16,631 bases of DNA from Oscillospiraceae bacterium (GTDB taxonomy: Bacteria > Bacillota_A > Clostridia > Oscillospirales > Ruminococcaceae): positions 1-16,631 of the forward strand of contig JAFSHE010000261.1 in the NCBI GenBank assembly GCA_017440445.1, in the 5' to 3' direction. The translations under genes were made by a program, and so were the position numbers. Each line of letters begins with the position of its first letter. Within the stretch, counting starts at the first letter, position 1. This document shows positions 14,741 to 16,631 of this stretch, piece after piece. The notes beneath the pieces are model-generated. The model did not search any database, was not told the DNA's origin, and worked only from the letters and a program-made list of their open reading frames with translations.

Positions 14741-15123
14741 TGAAATTACCTAAATACATGCGTATACAGGGCAGGGAGATAGCCTACCGTACACAAAAGC
14801 CTGTTGGAATTTTCATTCTCAACTGGCGCAGGATACGCGACGGTGTATATTCACCCGAGGATGTGAAAATCTATGAAGAAACCCACCAATGGTTTCTTGA
14901 TAATCTTCCCGAACCGCCGTTTTACGGTAATGACAATGAAAATCCGCAAGGGGCGGTGACATGGTTCAAGACCGAAAACAGTGCTGAGATGCTGGAACAC
15001 ATACAGCCGCTTATTGACCTGCTTGAAAAGTATGATATTCCTTACGATATCGTGTACAGCAATTGTGTCGGTAAGATAATTTATGAGGATGATTATCAGG
15101 TTGGCGTAATAGACGGCGATTAA
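14737..15123 (+). CDS. Conserved-looking hypothetical protein coupled to the HAD phosphatase gene
   Basis: A 128-residue protein I cannot assign to a named family. It begins MMKLPKYMRIQ at an ATG that overlaps the HAD gene stop by four bases (ATGA); the next codon is also ATG. No membrane segment or signal peptide is visible. It is rich in aromatic and acidic residues (IYEETHQWFLDNLPEPP at about 46-62, VTWFKTEN at about 74-81) and has a predicted mixed alpha/beta character. Its one cysteine is in VYSNCVGK near the end. I have an impression of similar short proteins in other Clostridia (a YRTQKPVGIF-like start and a late VYEDDYQV-like stretch), but this is memory rather than a search. Its composition is a little more AT-rich than its neighbours. 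The overlap suggests joint production with the phosphatase; function unknown. Confidence 0.8.
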   Translation: MMKLPKYMRIQGREIAYRTQKPVGIFILNWRRIRDGVYSPEDVKIYEETHQWFLDNLPEPPFYGNDNENPQGAVTWFKTENSAEMLEHIQPLIDLLEKYDIPYDIVYSNCVGKIIYEDDYQVGVIDGD

Positions 15124-15150
15124 GCTCAGTAATCTTGTACAGTATGGATA

Positions 15151-15179
15151 TTGACTATCTGTGTAATATGCTGTATAAT
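15151..15179 (+). promoter_or_regulatory. Near-consensus sigma-A promoter for the transketolase genes
   Basis: TTGACT at 15151-15156 and TATAAT at 15174-15179 are separated by exactly 17 bases. The -10 box is perfect and the -35 box has one mismatch to TTGACA. Transcription would start near 15186, giving a leader of about 47 bases. This is the best promoter in the window and fits the high-expression codon use of the genes it precedes. Confidence 0.9.
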
Positions 15180-15194
15180 TATAAAGGATCAAAT

Positions 15195-15208
15195 ATCGGA
15201 TAACCGAT
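15195..15208 (+). other. Small hairpin in the transketolase leader
   Basis: ATCGG (15195-15199), loop ATAA, CCGAT (15204-15208) form a five-base-pair stem near the 5' end of the predicted leader, 12 bases before the GGAGG ribosome site (15221-15225). It may stabilise the mRNA 5' end. It is short, so chance is possible. Confidence 0.35.
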
Positions 15209-15232
15209 TTGTAAAATACAGGAGGACTAAAC

Positions 15233-16075
15233 ATGGACGAACAACTGAAAAAGCAGCTTGAAATCGCTGCAACAAAGGTCAGAATGGGCGTTATCGAGGG
15301 CGTTTACAACGCTAAGGCTGGACATCCCGGCGGTTCTCTCTCCGTTGCTGACACACTGACATATCTGTATATGAACAGAATGAACGTGAACCCCGAGGAC
15401 CCCGAAATGGCAGACCGTGACAGACTGGTTCTGTCCAAGGGTCACACAGCTCCCGCACTGTATGCATGCCTTGCACACAGAGGATTTTTCCCTGTTGAGG
15501 AGCTGAAAACTCTCCGTAAGATCGATTCCAGACTTCAGGGTCACCCCGTTAAGGGCAAGGTTCCCGGTGTTGATATGAGCACAGGCTCTCTTGGTCAGGG
15601 TATCTCCGCTGCATGTGGTATGGCTCTCTCCGGCAAGATCTCCAACGACACATACAAGGTATACGCTGTCCTCGGTGACGGTGAGATCCAGGAGGGTCAG
15701 GTATGGGAGGCTGCTATGTTCGCAGCTCACTATCAGCTTGATAACCTCGTTGCTGTTGTTGACAACAACGGTCTGCAGATCGATGGTAAGATCGGTGACG
15801 TTATGAGTCCCTACCCCATCGACGAGAAGTTCGCTGCATTCGGCTGGCACGTTATCTGCATCAACGGTCACGATTTCGACGAGATAGAAAAGGCATTCAA
15901 CGAGGCTGAAACAGTGCTCAACAAGCCCACAGTTATCATCCAGCGCTCTACAAAGGGCAAGGGTGTATCCTTTATGGAGAACCAGTGCGGCTGGCACGGC
16001 AAGGCTCCCAATGACGAGGAGTATGCAAAGGCTATGGAGGAGCTGAAGGCTCACCTTGCCTCTCTTGAAGCTTAA
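15233..16075 (+). CDS. Transketolase, N-terminal (TPP-binding) subunit
   Basis: This is the first half of a split transketolase. The enzyme moves two-carbon ketol units between sugar phosphates in the non-oxidative pentose phosphate pathway, using thiamine diphosphate and Mg. The 280-residue protein has AGHPGGSLS (29-37), KGHTAPALYA (69-78) and TGSLGQG (117-123). The thiamine diphosphate/metal motif runs from GDG (148-150, GDGEIQEGQVWEA) to VVDNNGLQ (176-182). It stops where the pyrimidine-binding domain of a one-chain transketolase would begin, and that domain is encoded 30 bases downstream. The ATG at 15233 has a perfect GGAGG at 15221-15225. Codon use is strongly biased (GTT, CTC, AAG, TCC), typical of high expression. 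Two-gene transketolases are common in Clostridia; the two subunits must assemble to be active. 1-Deoxyxylulose-phosphate synthase is less likely because that enzyme is a single longer chain. Confidence 0.95.
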   Translation: MDEQLKKQLEIAATKVRMGVIEGVYNAKAGHPGGSLSVADTLTYLYMNRMNVNPEDPEMADRDRLVLSKGHTAPALYACLAHRGFFPVEELKTLRKIDSRLQGHPVKGKVPGVDMSTGSLGQGISAACGMALSGKISNDTYKVYAVLGDGEIQEGQVWEAAMFAAHYQLDNLVAVVDNNGLQIDGKIGDVMSPYPIDEKFAAFGWHVICINGHDFDEIEKAFNEAETVLNKPTVIIQRSTKGKGVSFMENQCGWHGKAPNDEEYAKAMEELKAHLASLEA

Positions 16076-16105
16076 TTAAACGATAACCGAAAGGAAGTTA
16101 CAGAT

Positions 16106-16631
16106 ATGGAAAAGAAAGCGACACGTGACAGCTACGGCGAAGCTCTTGTAATGCTCGCTGAGAAGCGCCCTGACCTTGTAGTACTGGACGCTGACCTGGC
16201 TGCTGCAACCAAGACAGGAACATTCAAGGCTGCATATCCCGATCGTTTCTTCGATTGCGGTATCGCAGAGGCTAATATGATGGGCGTTGCCGCAGGTATC
16301 GCCACAACAGGCAAGCTGGTATTCGCAAGCTCCTTTGCGATGTTTGCCGCAGGCAGAGCTTTTGAGATAGTAAGAAACAGCATCGGCTATCCTCACCTCA
16401 ACGTGAAGATCGGTGCTACACATGCAGGTATCTCTGTTGGTGAGGACGGCGCATCCCACCAGTGTAACGAGGATATCGCACTGATGCGCTCCATCCCCGG
16501 TATGACTGTTATCAATCCTGCTGACGATGTTGAGGCTAAGGCGGCTGTACTGGCTATGGCTGACTATGTTGGTCCTACCTACATGAGATTCGGCAGACTT
16601 GCTGCTCCTATCTTCAATGATGCTGCAACCT
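16106..16631 (+). CDS. Transketolase, C-terminal subunit (3' end outside window)
   Basis: The first 175 residues of the second transketolase subunit; the frame is open to the window end and the usual total is about 310. It begins at the ATG at 16106, after AAGGAAG at 16091-16097. The part present is the pyrimidine-binding domain: [10 protein letters not shown] near the start, [12 protein letters not shown] (25-36), then [19 protein letters not shown], where Glu55 is the conserved glutamate that activates the thiamine ring. [15 protein letters not shown], with its histidines, follows, and [16 protein letters not shown] lies later in the domain. The missing part would carry the third, smaller domain. 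It clearly forms an operon with the N-terminal subunit gene 30 bases upstream. Confidence 0.94.
   Translation, partial: MEKKATRDSYGEALVMLAEKRPDLVVLDADLAAATKTGTFKAAYPDRFFDCGIAEANMMGVAAGIATTGKLVFASSFAMFAAGRAFEIVRNSIGYPHLNVKIGATHAGISVGEDGASHQCNEDIALMRSIPGMTVINPADDVEAKAAVLAMADYVGPTYMRFGRLAAPIFNDAAT

Overview
The window is a dense, single-strand (+) stretch of housekeeping genes from a Gram-positive (Bacillota) genome. Gene order, moderately high GC with frequent ATA isoleucine codons, Gram-positive-style GGAGG ribosome sites and an endonuclease-type MutL all fit a clostridial lineage. A Ruminococcus-like Oscillospiraceae is my best guess; this is inferred from style, not from a database match.

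Layout, left to right. (1) 1-4834, DNA repair and tRNA modification: the 3' end of mutS, a small membrane-anchored protein of unknown function, mutL, an AT-rich cysteine-rich DUF3795 gene that looks inserted, and miaA. (2) 4912-9416: an extended -10 promoter drives hfq, followed with almost no spacing by an HlyD-like adaptor protein, a YggS/YlmE PLP protein, sepF, ylmH and divIVA, the last with a structured leader. This matches the Bacillus ylmE-sepF-ylmG-ylmH-divIVA-ileS cluster, except that ylmG is missing and hfq plus the adaptor gene sit in front. (3) 9499-12368: ileS, with a strong leader hairpin but no room for a T-box, closed by a convincing intrinsic terminator. (4) 12383-15123: lspA (TTG start, long charged C-terminal tail), a RluD-type pseudouridine synthase, a Cof-type HAD phosphatase and a 128-residue unknown protein, all overlapping or nearly so. 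(5) 15151-16631: a near-consensus sigma-A promoter and the two-subunit transketolase, the second subunit cut by the window end.

Functionally, MutS/MutL form the mismatch-repair core; MiaA, RluD and IleRS act on tRNA or rRNA; Hfq is an RNA chaperone; SepF and DivIVA are division and pole proteins; LspA finishes lipoprotein maturation; transketolase serves the non-oxidative pentose phosphate pathway. No gap exceeds about 150 bases. I see no tRNA, rRNA, IS element, CRISPR array, phage gene or defence system, and I do not think the window holds a new multi-gene system. The items worth a second look are small: the AT-rich DUF3795 insertion, two unnamed small genes, altered signature motifs in IleRS, the LspA tail, and structured leaders before divIVA and ileS.
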